This document shows, piece by piece, positions 50,361 through 57,264 of a DNA stretch of 57,264 nt; position 1 is the first letter of the stretch; each line of letters begins with the position of its first letter. The position numbers were made by a program, and so were the translations under genes. This stretch comes from Deinococcus indicus (GTDB lineage: Bacteria; Deinococcota; Deinococci; Deinococcales; Deinococcaceae): NCBI RefSeq assembly GCF_002198095.1, contig NZ_NHMK01000018.1:1-57264 (forward strand), in the 5' to 3' direction. The notes under the pieces are model-generated. The model did no database searches, was not told where the DNA came from, and worked only from the letters and a program-made list of their open reading frames with translations.

Positions 50361-50830
50361 TGGCAGCGGTACGTGGCCCCCTGCCAGTCGAACTTCAGGC
50401 CGAACAGCTTCCAGGTGCCCAGCAGGCCCGCCAGCGTGACCCGCCCCAGCAGCTGCCCCTGCGTGACGTAGCGGGCGAACAGGCCGCGCACCTGCGGGGC
50501 GTTCTGACCGGCCTGCAACAGCGTGTGCGCGGCGTCGTTCGTGTCGAGGTTCACCACGCGGTAGTACAGCGGCCCGCTGCCCTGCAAGGTCAGGGACGCC
50601 CGTAACTCCGGCTGCCCCGCCGCCTGACAGGCCAGCCACTGAACCTTCAGAGGCCCCTCGGAACGTGGGCGGGCGACCTCCGCGTGCGGCAGGAGCGGGC
50701 CGCCCTGGGCCACACCGGCACCCGGCAGCGCCCGAACGAGCAGGGCCGCGCCCAGCCGTCCAGTGATCAGCCCTGCCGGTAGCGTCAACGACACGCGCAG
50801 CCTCGCCCCGTCCCCTTCATGCTTCACCAT
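50345..50830 (-). CDS. Hypothetical protein ending in the tandem repeat
   Basis: About 161 residues. A hydrophobic N-terminal part (LITGRLGAALLVRALPGAGVAQG) could be a weak signal or anchor. The rest contains YYRVVNLDTNDAAHTLLQAGQ and VRGLFARYVTQGQLLGRVTLAGLLGTWKLFGLKFDW, with no known domain. Start ATG 50830 or GTG 50827. The last residues MGDG and the TGA are encoded by the heptamer repeat. It diverges from surE. Confidence 0.6.
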   Translation of the reverse strand: MVKHEGDGARLRVSLTLPAGLITGRLGAALLVRALPGAGVAQGGPLLPHAEVARPRSEGPLKVQWLACQAAGQPELRASLTLQGSGPLYYRVVNLDTNDAAHTLLQAGQNAPQVRGLFARYVTQGQLLGRVTLAGLLGTWKLFGLKFDWQGATYRCQMGDG

Positions 50831-50878
50831 ACGCCGGCCGGGCGAACCCATGACCGGCCACGCGCTACGCTGCCCCCC

Positions 50879-51658
50879 ATGAGCAACCCTGCCCCCCGCC
50901 CGCGCATCCTCGTGGCGAACGACGACGGCATCTTCAGCCCCGGCATCAAGGCCCTCGCCCAGGCCATGAGCACCTTCGCGGACGTGATCGTCAGCGCCCC
51001 CGACGTCGAACAGAGCGCCGTCGGGCACGGCATCACCATCCGCCGGCCCCTGCGCTTCAAGCACACCGCCAGCGCCGGCTTCGGCGACATTCCCGCCTAC
51101 CGCGTGGACGGCACGCCCGCCGACTGCGTCGTGCTGGGCGTCCACCTGACCGGTCAGCCGGACCTCGTGGTCAGCGGCATCAACCTCGGCCCGAACCTCG
51201 GGGACGACCTGACCCACTCCGGCACCGTCGCCGCCGCCATCGAGGGCATGAGCCTCGGCGTGCCTGCCATCGCCTTCAGCCAGCGCGCCACGCCCGCCGG
51301 CGAGTACGACTTCGCGCCCGGCGCCGCGTACGCCGCCCGCCTCGCCCAGGAAGTCCTGACGCGCGGCCTGCCCCCCCGCACCCTGCTGAACGTCAACTTC
51401 CCCGCCCGCACACCCTCAGGCGTGCGTGTTACCCGCGTTGGCGAGCACCGCTGGGAAGACCGCCTCGTCACCCGCCACGACCCCGAAGGCCGCGAGTACC
51501 ACTGGGTGTCCGGCACCAGCACCGCCCCCGACGCCCACGACCCCGACACCGACTACGGCGCCGTCGAGGCCGGACTGATCAGCGTCACGCCCGTCCGCAT
51601 CGACCTGACCGCCCGCGACCTGCTCGGCGACCTCGCCGGATACGTCCCGCAGCTGTAA
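50879..51658 (+). CDS. surE: 5'/3'-nucleotidase SurE
   Basis: A 259-residue metal phosphatase that removes phosphates from nucleoside monophosphates under stress. The N-terminal ILVANDDGIFSPGIKAL metal-binding motif with paired Asp, SGINLGPNLGDDLTHSGTVAAAIEG and the C-terminal VTPVRIDLT are typical. ATG 50879. Confidence 0.94.
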   Translation: MSNPAPRPRILVANDDGIFSPGIKALAQAMSTFADVIVSAPDVEQSAVGHGITIRRPLRFKHTASAGFGDIPAYRVDGTPADCVVLGVHLTGQPDLVVSGINLGPNLGDDLTHSGTVAAAIEGMSLGVPAIAFSQRATPAGEYDFAPGAAYAARLAQEVLTRGLPPRTLLNVNFPARTPSGVRVTRVGEHRWEDRLVTRHDPEGREYHWVSGTSTAPDAHDPDTDYGAVEAGLISVTPVRIDLTARDLLGDLAGYVPQL

Positions 51659-51670
51659 CAGCCAATAGGG

Positions 51671-51925
51671 TCAGCGGCTGGCCTGCACCTGAAACACCCA
51701 GGCGCGCACGCCGTCCGGCACCGGCAGGGGCGGCGCCTCGCCCGCCCAGCGGCTGGCGACCAGCGTCAGCTCCGGCTGAGCGGCCGAGAGCAGCAGCTCG
51801 GCTCCCAGGAACCCGGCCTGACCGGCCAGCGCGTCCAGAAAGGCGTGCAGGGCGGCGCGGGCCGCCTCACCCTTCCCCTCGGCATAGTGGACGCAGGCGG
51901 CCGGAACGCGGTCCTGGGCGGGCAT
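51671..51925 (-). CDS. Antibiotic biosynthesis monooxygenase-like (ABM) protein
   Basis: An 84-residue ferredoxin-like alpha-beta protein. The pattern YAEGKGEAARAALHAFLDALAGQAGFLGAELL followed by TLVASRW is the ABM dimeric-barrel layout. Members include heme-degrading or quinone-type monooxygenases and unknowns. The stop-start overlap (TGATG) with the M23 gene makes it part of that transcript. Confidence 0.65.
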   Translation of the reverse strand: MPAQDRVPAACVHYAEGKGEAARAALHAFLDALAGQAGFLGAELLLSAAQPELTLVASRWAGEAPPLPVPDGVRAWVFQVQASR

Positions 51926-52800
51926 CAGTACAGGCTCAGGGGATCGCGCGGGTCCCAGCGCAGGTACGTGCCGAAATGCAGGTGCGGCCCGGTGCTGCGC
52001 CCGGTGTTCCCGACCCGCCCGACCGGCTGGCCGCGCACGACCAGCTCGCCCTTCTTCACGAGGTTGGCGCTCAGGTGCGCGTAACGGGTGATCCAGCCGT
52101 CCGGGTGTTCCAGCACGACCGTCCAGCCCCAGCCCCGGTCGAAGTCCGGGCGGGATTCCAGCACGCGGCCCGAACGGGCGGCGCGGACCGGGGTGCCGAC
52201 CGGCGCGACGATATCCACGCCCAGGTGGTCCTCGCGCACGCCGTCCAGCACGCGCGGGCCGTAGCCGCTGCTGACGCCGTGGTAGCCCGCGACCGGCCAC
52301 AGCCACCCGCCGGACCGGCCGGACGAGCTGGCCGCGCGGACCGTTGCGGCGCTGCGGGCCGCCGTGCCGGAGGCCGCCGGGGCAGGGGAGGGGGCGGCGT
52401 TGCGGGCGGGAATGGTCAGGCGCGCCCCCACCCACACGGCCTTCCCGCCCTGGTAGGCGGGGTTGGCGCGCAGCAGGGCGTTCAGGCTCAGGCCGTAGCG
52501 GGCGGCGATCACGGACAGGTTCTCACCGCTCTTCACGGTGTGCGTCCGGGCGGGCAGCGTCCGGTCCGGCAGGGTCAGCACCCACCCGGCCTGCACCTGA
52601 TCCGTGCCGCGCAGGCGGGCGTTCACCGCGCGGATCTGCGCGGCACTCACCCCGGCGCGCGCCGCGATGCCGCTCAGGGTGTCGCCCGGCTGCACCCGGT
52701 ACGACGTGACCGCCTGCGCCGACACGCCCAGGCACAGCAGCAGGGCCGCGCCGCGCAGGGACCGCTGGAAGGACTGCCGTTCGTTCACGCCGCGCAGCAT
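51925..52800 (-). CDS. LysM-M23 family metallopeptidase
   Basis: A 291-residue cell-wall peptidase. A signal peptide (LRGAALLLCLGVSAQA) is followed by two LysM repeats (YRVQPGDTLSGIAARAGVS, HTVKSGENLSVIAARYGLS). The C-terminal M23 domain has HLGVDIVAP and the HxH motif GPHLHFG. All zinc ligands appear intact, so hydrolase activity is likely. ATG 52800 follows GGGAGCGGG. LysM binds peptidoglycan, placing the protein in the envelope. Confidence 0.92.
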   Translation of the reverse strand: MLRGVNERQSFQRSLRGAALLLCLGVSAQAVTSYRVQPGDTLSGIAARAGVSAAQIRAVNARLRGTDQVQAGWVLTLPDRTLPARTHTVKSGENLSVIAARYGLSLNALLRANPAYQGGKAVWVGARLTIPARNAAPSPAPAASGTAARSAATVRAASSSGRSGGWLWPVAGYHGVSSGYGPRVLDGVREDHLGVDIVAPVGTPVRAARSGRVLESRPDFDRGWGWTVVLEHPDGWITRYAHLSANLVKKGELVVRGQPVGRVGNTGRSTGPHLHFGTYLRWDPRDPLSLY

Positions 52801-52850
52801 ACCCGCTCCCGACTGACGGAACCTGAGCGGCCCACCGGGCTGCCGTTCCC

Positions 52851-53315
52851 TCACGCGCCGGTGGCGATGACGTTGCAGGTGCAGCGCGCCAGACTGGTCA
52901 CGCGGCCCCGCTCGTCGCGGATCTCGACCGTCCAGACCATCATGCTGCGCCCCCGGTACGCCAGGGTCGCCTCGCCCGTCACCCAGCCGTCCGTCACACC
53001 GCGCACGTGCGTGCCGCTCAGGTCCACGCCGACCGCCACCTGCCGCGTCGGGTCCAGGTTCAACCACGACCCCACGCTGGCCAGTTCCTCGGCCAGGGCG
53101 AGGTTCGCGCCGCCGTGCAGTCGTCCGGCCGGCTGGCGGTTCCCCTCGACCGGCATCCGGGCCACCAGCCGCTCACGGCCCGCCTGAAGGAACTCGATGC
53201 CGATCCGGGCGCCCAGCGTGCCCTGAAGGGCGTTCATGCGGCCCGCCAGCGCCTCGGGCGTCAGCGTGTCGAGTTCATGCGCGGTGGGGAACAGCAGGTC
53301 CGGGTGCAGCGTCAT
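52851..53315 (-). CDS. PaaI-type hotdog-fold thioesterase
   Basis: A 154-residue acyl-CoA thioesterase-like protein. The hotdog signature LHGGANLALAEELASVGS is present, with VGVDLSGTHVRGVTDGWVTGEATLAYRGRSMMVWTVEIRDERGR. The substrate is unknown, often a phenylacetyl or short acyl-CoA. It lies upstream of the M23 gene on the same strand with a 50-nt gap. Confidence 0.88.
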   Translation of the reverse strand: MTLHPDLLFPTAHELDTLTPEALAGRMNALQGTLGARIGIEFLQAGRERLVARMPVEGNRQPAGRLHGGANLALAEELASVGSWLNLDPTRQVAVGVDLSGTHVRGVTDGWVTGEATLAYRGRSMMVWTVEIRDERGRVTSLARCTCNVIATGA

Positions 53316-53350
53316 GCCCGGATGCTACCGCCCCCGCCCGCGCCGGCGGG

Positions 53351-53944
53351 TCAGCCCTGCCGGTGCGCCAGCGTGCGGCCCACCCCCAGCCCGTGCCGGT
53401 ACACCAGTTCGCCGCCCAGGAACCCGCCCGCGACCGCCACGCCCAGCGCCGCCCCGGACAGGGCCTTTCCCAGGCCGCGCCGCCCCCGCCGCCGCGCCAG
53501 CAGCGACCCCACGTTCAGCACGAACGCCGCCTCGTTCAGCGCCCCATGAATCAGGCCGGTGCGCCGCGCCTGCCCGCGCGTGTTCGCCCAGTCGGCCCAG
53601 CCGGTCGCGATGGTCCCCACCGCGCCCAGCGTGCCCAGCAGCAGCGCGCGGTCCGCCGCCGCGTCGTTCGCGCCCGGCGACCGCGCGGGCAGGTGATCGA
53701 GCGCCGCCGCGATCATCCACCCGCCCAGCGGCAGGTGCACCAGAATCGGGTGCAGCGGATGCCCCAGCCACTCGCCGTGCAGGGCGTCCGTCACGCCGGG
53801 CGGCAGGGTCGCCTCCGCGCCGCGCAGCAGCGCCTGAAGCGTGTCGGCCACGCCCTCCAGCGCGTCGTGGTCACTGACGGCGTCCTCCAGGACGTGGGCA
53901 GGCGGAACGTGGGCGGGTGGTCGGGACCGGAGCGGGTTCAGCAT
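53351..53944 (-). CDS. DUF2231-like membrane protein
   Basis: A 197-residue protein with about four membrane helices. The diagnostic stretch is GHPLHPILVHLPLGGWMIAAALDHL. Its histidines recall the heme or metal sites proposed for the family, whose role is unsettled. An N-terminal cytosolic helical part (LEGVADTLQALLRGAEAT) precedes it. Confidence 0.85.
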   Translation of the reverse strand: MLNPLRSRPPAHVPPAHVLEDAVSDHDALEGVADTLQALLRGAEATLPPGVTDALHGEWLGHPLHPILVHLPLGGWMIAAALDHLPARSPGANDAAADRALLLGTLGAVGTIATGWADWANTRGQARRTGLIHGALNEAAFVLNVGSLLARRRGRRGLGKALSGAALGVAVAGGFLGGELVYRHGLGVGRTLAHRQG

Positions 53945-54036
53945 GAAAGACCTCCTGTGAGGCCCTCACCGTAGGCCCGCGCCACCCCGCCGCGCGTGCG
54001 AGACGACTTCAGGTTCGTTCATGCCCGGCCCCGGCG

Positions 54037-55008
54037 TCAGTCCGGGATCAGGTCCGCCGGGTCCGGCGTCAAGCACGCCTCCCACGCCCCCTCGAACTCC
54101 GCGCGGTCCAGGCCACGCCCGATCACCACCAGTTCGGACGTGCCGTCCCCGGCGTCCCAGGCGTCCGCCGTGAACAGGTCCCGCACCGCCTGGAACAGGA
54201 TGCGCTGCGGGTACCCGAACAGGTCCAGGAACCCCTTGGCGCGCAGCACCTCGGCCGGGCGGGACAGCAGGAAATCGGTCATGAACCGCTGCCAGCGGTA
54301 CGGGTCCAGCGGCCGGTCCGCGCGCAACGTGAACGACTTCAGGCCCGGCGTGTGCGCCGCGCGGGCATCCACGCCGTCCAGCACGCGCGGATCGAAGTCG
54401 TCGCGGGCCAGCAGGGCGTCCGCGTCCACCTGACCCCGCTCCACCCGTTTGATGTCCGCCAGCGGATTCACGCCGCGCAGCACGCCCTGCGCGTGATCCA
54501 GCAGCGCCGGGTCCGCCTGATCGGTCTTGTTCAGCACGACCACGTTCGCGTACGCCAGTTGCCGCGCCGCCTCCGGATGCTCCCGCAACGTCTGAAGCGC
54601 GTGCCGGGCGTCCACGACCGCCACCAGCGTCGTCACGCGGAATGCCGCGCGCACCGACCGTTCCAGCAGCGTCGTCAGGACCGGCGTCGGGTCCGCCACG
54701 CCCGACAGTTCCACCACCACCGCGTCCGGCTTCTGCTCGCGCATGGCGATCGTCACCAGCGCCCGCAGCAGATCATCCCGCCCCGTGCAGCACAGGCACC
54801 CGGCCGTCAGTTCCGTCACGTCGTCCTGAAGCCGCTCGATGAGTGAACCGTCCACGCCCTGCGCGCCGAACTCGTTCACGATCACACCCAGCCGGTGCGG
54901 CAACGACCGGATCAGATGATTCACCAGCGTCGTCTTCCCCGCCCCCAGAAACCCACCCACCACGATCACCGGAATGCGTTCATCAGGGCGGTCGGCAGGC
55001 ACAGTCAT
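54037..55008 (-). CDS. CobW/ZNG-type GTPase (zinc chaperone family)
   Basis: A 323-residue P-loop GTPase. Walker A GGFLGAGKTTLVNHLI, the CLCC metal motif in TAGCLCCTGRDDLL, and NKTDQADP are intact. Its C-terminal domain shows FTLRADRPLDPYRWQRFMTDFL. Such proteins deliver zinc to client enzymes. No zinc-dependent partner is next door. ATG 55008 precedes the divergent ABC gene by 96 nt. Confidence 0.9.
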   Translation of the reverse strand: MTVPADRPDERIPVIVVGGFLGAGKTTLVNHLIRSLPHRLGVIVNEFGAQGVDGSLIERLQDDVTELTAGCLCCTGRDDLLRALVTIAMREQKPDAVVVELSGVADPTPVLTTLLERSVRAAFRVTTLVAVVDARHALQTLREHPEAARQLAYANVVVLNKTDQADPALLDHAQGVLRGVNPLADIKRVERGQVDADALLARDDFDPRVLDGVDARAAHTPGLKSFTLRADRPLDPYRWQRFMTDFLLSRPAEVLRAKGFLDLFGYPQRILFQAVRDLFTADAWDAGDGTSELVVIGRGLDRAEFEGAWEACLTPDPADLIPD

Positions 55009-55104
55009 GCCGCGCAGGATACGGGGTGAACGGCGCGGGAAATGGAACGGGGAAGGCGGGACTCCTCACAGGTGCGGGCGCGCGGGTGGCGTAGCCTCGG
55101 GCCC

Positions 55105-56865
55105 ATGCCTGCCCCCTTCCCGTCTGTTCTGCGCCGCCTGTACGGTCTGCTGGGTCCGTACCGCCGCACGGTGGGTCTGGGCCTGCTGCTGCTGACCCTG
55201 GGCGGGGCGGCGGAACTGTACCCGCCGCTGGTGTGGATCCGGGTGGTGGATCAGGGCATTCCGGAGCGGGACTGGGTGTTCATCGGGGGGCAGCTGGCGG
55301 TGCTGGTGGGGGTGTTCGCGGCGCAGCAGGCGCTGTCGGCGTGGCGGGGGCTGCTGCTGGAGCGGGCGGGGCAGGCGTTCACGCGGGACCTGCGCCTGAC
55401 GCTGTACGGGAAGTTGCAGGGGCAGTCGGCGGCGTACTTCGAGGCGCAGCGGACCGGGGACCTGCTGGCCCGCGTGACGGGCGACGTGGACGCCCTGCAG
55501 GACGTGCTGGTGCGCGGCACGGACGCCGTGCTGGCGAACGCCCTGCGGCTGGTGGGCGTGATCGGGATCTTCATTGCGTTGCAGCCGCTGCTGGGCATGG
55601 CGACGACCATCCCGATGATCGTGGTGGCGCTGATGCTGCGCCGTTACGCCCGCACCGTGCGGCCCGCGTACCGCGCGGCGCGCTCCCGCCTGGGCGACCT
55701 GAGCGCCCTGATCGCCGACCGCCTGAGCGGCATCCGCGTGGTGCAGGGTTTCGCGCGCGAGGATGCCGAGGCCGCCCGCATCGGCGCGCTGGGCGAGGAA
55801 CTGTACCGGGTGGGCGTGCAGGCCGTCACCATCCGCAACCGCGCGTTCCCGCTGGCGCGGTTCGTGGGGAACTTCGGGAACGTGATCATGCTGGGCGGCG
55901 GCGCGTGGCTGATCATGGCGGGGCAGTTCACGCTGGGCGGCCTGCTGGCGTACCGGGGGTACGGGCGGTACTTCTACGGCCCCATCGACGACCTCGTGAA
56001 CATCGGTGACCTGCTCCAGCGGGCCGAGGCGAGCGGGCGGCGCGTGTTCGAGGTACTGGACGCGCCGGTGCCCGTGCAGGACCGTCCCGGCGCGCGGCCC
56101 CTGCCGCTGCCGGTGCGCGGGCAGATCGACTTCGAGAACGTCACCTTCGGGTACGACCCGGCCCGCCCGATCCTGCGCGGCGTGACGCTGCACGTCCCGG
56201 CCGGGCAGCGCGTCGCCCTGCTCGGCGAGAGCGGCGCCGGCAAGAGCACCCTGCTGGGCCTCGTGACCCGCACCTTCGACCCGCAGGAGGGAACCGTGCG
56301 CATCGACGGGCATGACGTGCGCGACCTGACCCTGACCAGTCTGCGGCGCGGCGCGGTCAGCATGGCGCAGGACACCTTCCTGTTTCACGACACGGTGCTG
56401 AACAACGTCACCTACGCCCGCCCTGACGCCACCGCACCCGAGGTCCAGGCCGCCCTGCGCGCCGCGCACGCCCACACCTTCGTCCAGGCCCTGCCGGACG
56501 GACTGAACACTGTCGTCGGGGAACGCGGCGTGAAACTCTCCGGCGGGCAACGCCAGCGCCTCTCCATCGCCCGCACCCTGCTGGCCCGGCCCACCCTGCT
56601 GCTGCTGGACGAACCCACCAGCGCCGTCGACGCCGAGAGCGAAACGCAGGTCGTCGCAGCCCTGACGGAACTCATGCGCGGCCGCACCGTCCTGATCGTC
56701 ACGCACCGCCTCAGCCTCGCCCGCACCGCCGACCGCGTCATCGTCCTGTCCGGCGGCCAGATCGTCGAGGACGGCCCCCCGGACCTCCTGCGACAGCGGA
56801 ACGGCGCGTACACCGCACTGGAACGCGCCTCGGGACTGGTGGAAGCGGGGGAGATCGTGACCTGA
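55105..56865 (+). CDS. ABC exporter, fused permease-ATPase
   Basis: A 586-residue half-transporter. Six membrane helices in the first 310 residues are followed by an ATPase domain with Walker A GESGAGKST, the Q-loop MAQDTFLFHDT, signature LSGGQRQRLSIARTLL, Walker B LLLLDEPTSAVD and the H-loop THRL. It should work as a homodimer. It is MsbA/multidrug-like; the cargo is not predictable. ATG 55105 was chosen over an upstream in-frame ATG that lacks a ribosome-binding site. Confidence 0.93.
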   Translation: MPAPFPSVLRRLYGLLGPYRRTVGLGLLLLTLGGAAELYPPLVWIRVVDQGIPERDWVFIGGQLAVLVGVFAAQQALSAWRGLLLERAGQAFTRDLRLTLYGKLQGQSAAYFEAQRTGDLLARVTGDVDALQDVLVRGTDAVLANALRLVGVIGIFIALQPLLGMATTIPMIVVALMLRRYARTVRPAYRAARSRLGDLSALIADRLSGIRVVQGFAREDAEAARIGALGEELYRVGVQAVTIRNRAFPLARFVGNFGNVIMLGGGAWLIMAGQFTLGGLLAYRGYGRYFYGPIDDLVNIGDLLQRAEASGRRVFEVLDAPVPVQDRPGARPLPLPVRGQIDFENVTFGYDPARPILRGVTLHVPAGQRVALLGESGAGKSTLLGLVTRTFDPQEGTVRIDGHDVRDLTLTSLRRGAVSMAQDTFLFHDTVLNNVTYARPDATAPEVQAALRAAHAHTFVQALPDGLNTVVGERGVKLSGGQRQRLSIARTLLARPTLLLLDEPTSAVDAESETQVVAALTELMRGRTVLIVTHRLSLARTADRVIVLSGGQIVEDGPPDLLRQRNGAYTALERASGLVEAGEIVT

Positions 56866-56944
56866 GACTGGCCGTAGTGAAACGGTTGGTCAACTTCGCC
56901 CCACGTCAACTGACCTGCCGGTTACTGTGACCCCAGGAGGAGCG

Positions 56945-57264
56945 ATGGAGTACCAGCGCAAACCACAGCGGCCAGTACCCGCTACCCGGCAGGCCAGCAC
57001 CCATACCCCGGACCCGCCCGCCCCGGCACACCTGGAAGCGCAGCGGCACACGCTGCAACGCTTCACGGCCCGCCCGCAGACTGCGCAGCGACAGGCCGCC
57101 GCGCCCGTGCTGCGCGCCGCAACCTTACAGCGCCAGGAAGAGGGACGCCTCGCCAGCGAACGTGACACCATCCAGCGACAGGTAGCTGCCCTGGGCAACG
57201 TTGCTCCCGTCCAGCCGCAGACCCAGTCACTCATTCCTGCCAAGCCCGTCACGCCGTCCGACTG
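56945..57264 (+). CDS. Partial Gln-rich protein, N-terminus only
   Basis: The first 106 residues, cut by the window edge. ATG 56945 follows CCAGGAGGAGCG. The sequence has many Gln-Arg pairs (ATLQRQEEG, DTIQRQVAAL, HTLQRF), Ala and Pro, and no catalytic motif yet. The N-terminal style recalls DUF4157 or contractile-injection-associated proteins rich in LQRQ motifs, but this needs the rest of the gene. The intergenic before it (56866-56944) has no clear promoter. Confidence 0.65.
   Translation, partial: MEYQRKPQRPVPATRQASTHTPDPPAPAHLEAQRHTLQRFTARPQTAQRQAAAPVLRAATLQRQEEGRLASERDTIQRQVAALGNVAPVQPQTQSLIPAKPVTPSD

Noticed and set aside
50831..51217. Upstream extension of the leftward gene at 50345
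   Set aside because: It is antisense to the start of surE and reads as a composition artefact.

Overview
High-GC bacterial chromosome that reads as a Deinococcus species. The evidence is a two-OB-fold SSB of 296 residues, a radiation/desiccation response motif (RDRM)-like palindrome in front of ssb, a bacillithiol-disulfide-reductase-like (YpdA) gene, 16S sequence at the left edge and uniformly GC-rich codon use. The window spans the chromosomal origin: dnaA and dnaN flank a cluster of DnaA boxes with a DnaA-trio and AT-rich element (16979-17240), and parA/parB with two parS-like sites lie about 15 kb away.

Layout. 1-820: the 5' end of a 16S gene (minus strand), its leader and a consensus promoter. 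820-7021: prfB with a programmed +1 frameshift, a Ser/Thr kinase, GNAT and DinB-like genes, then rpsF-ssb-rpsR-rplI. 7236-12625: rny, two tandem promoter-terminator repeat units, trmK, a membrane protein, a MOSC protein and tyrS. 12626-18702: a second DnaA-box cluster, pyk, eno, dnaN, oriC and dnaA. 18798-24000: an epimerase, dprA, a two-component system and a secreted protein. 24248-28197: a branched-chain 2-oxoacid dehydrogenase operon. 28473-34910: a class V aminotransferase, then mnmG, a LAGLIDADG-like gene, rsmG, parA and parB. 35112-39661: VanW-like, YpdA-like, AIM24 and GGDEF genes. 39672-42231: a thymidylate/folate operon (thyA, dCMP deaminase, folA) interrupted by a GIY-YIG/NUMOD homing-endonuclease-like gene. 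42302-48822: small genes, a candidate sRNA, fumC, nth, a P-loop kinase, a LURP-one-like gene and fmt-def. 49055-57264: a TPR protein, a heptamer tandem repeat, surE, an ABM protein, an M23 peptidase, a thioesterase, DUF2231, a CobW GTPase, an ABC exporter and a truncated Gln-rich gene.

Most genes are housekeeping and tightly packed, with 1-17 nt overlaps in trmK-10015, RR-HK, bkd, rsmG, parAB, the thy operon and def-fmt. The most unusual content is: the homing-endonuclease gene next to a composition-shifted thyA 3' third with a variant conserved motif; a LAGLIDADG-like gene whose 5' end is made from a parS-like repeat; a three-copy promoter-terminator module; the second DnaA-box cluster in a convergent intergenic; and the RDRM-like site. 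I see no CRISPR array, insertion sequence, prophage or tRNA gene.
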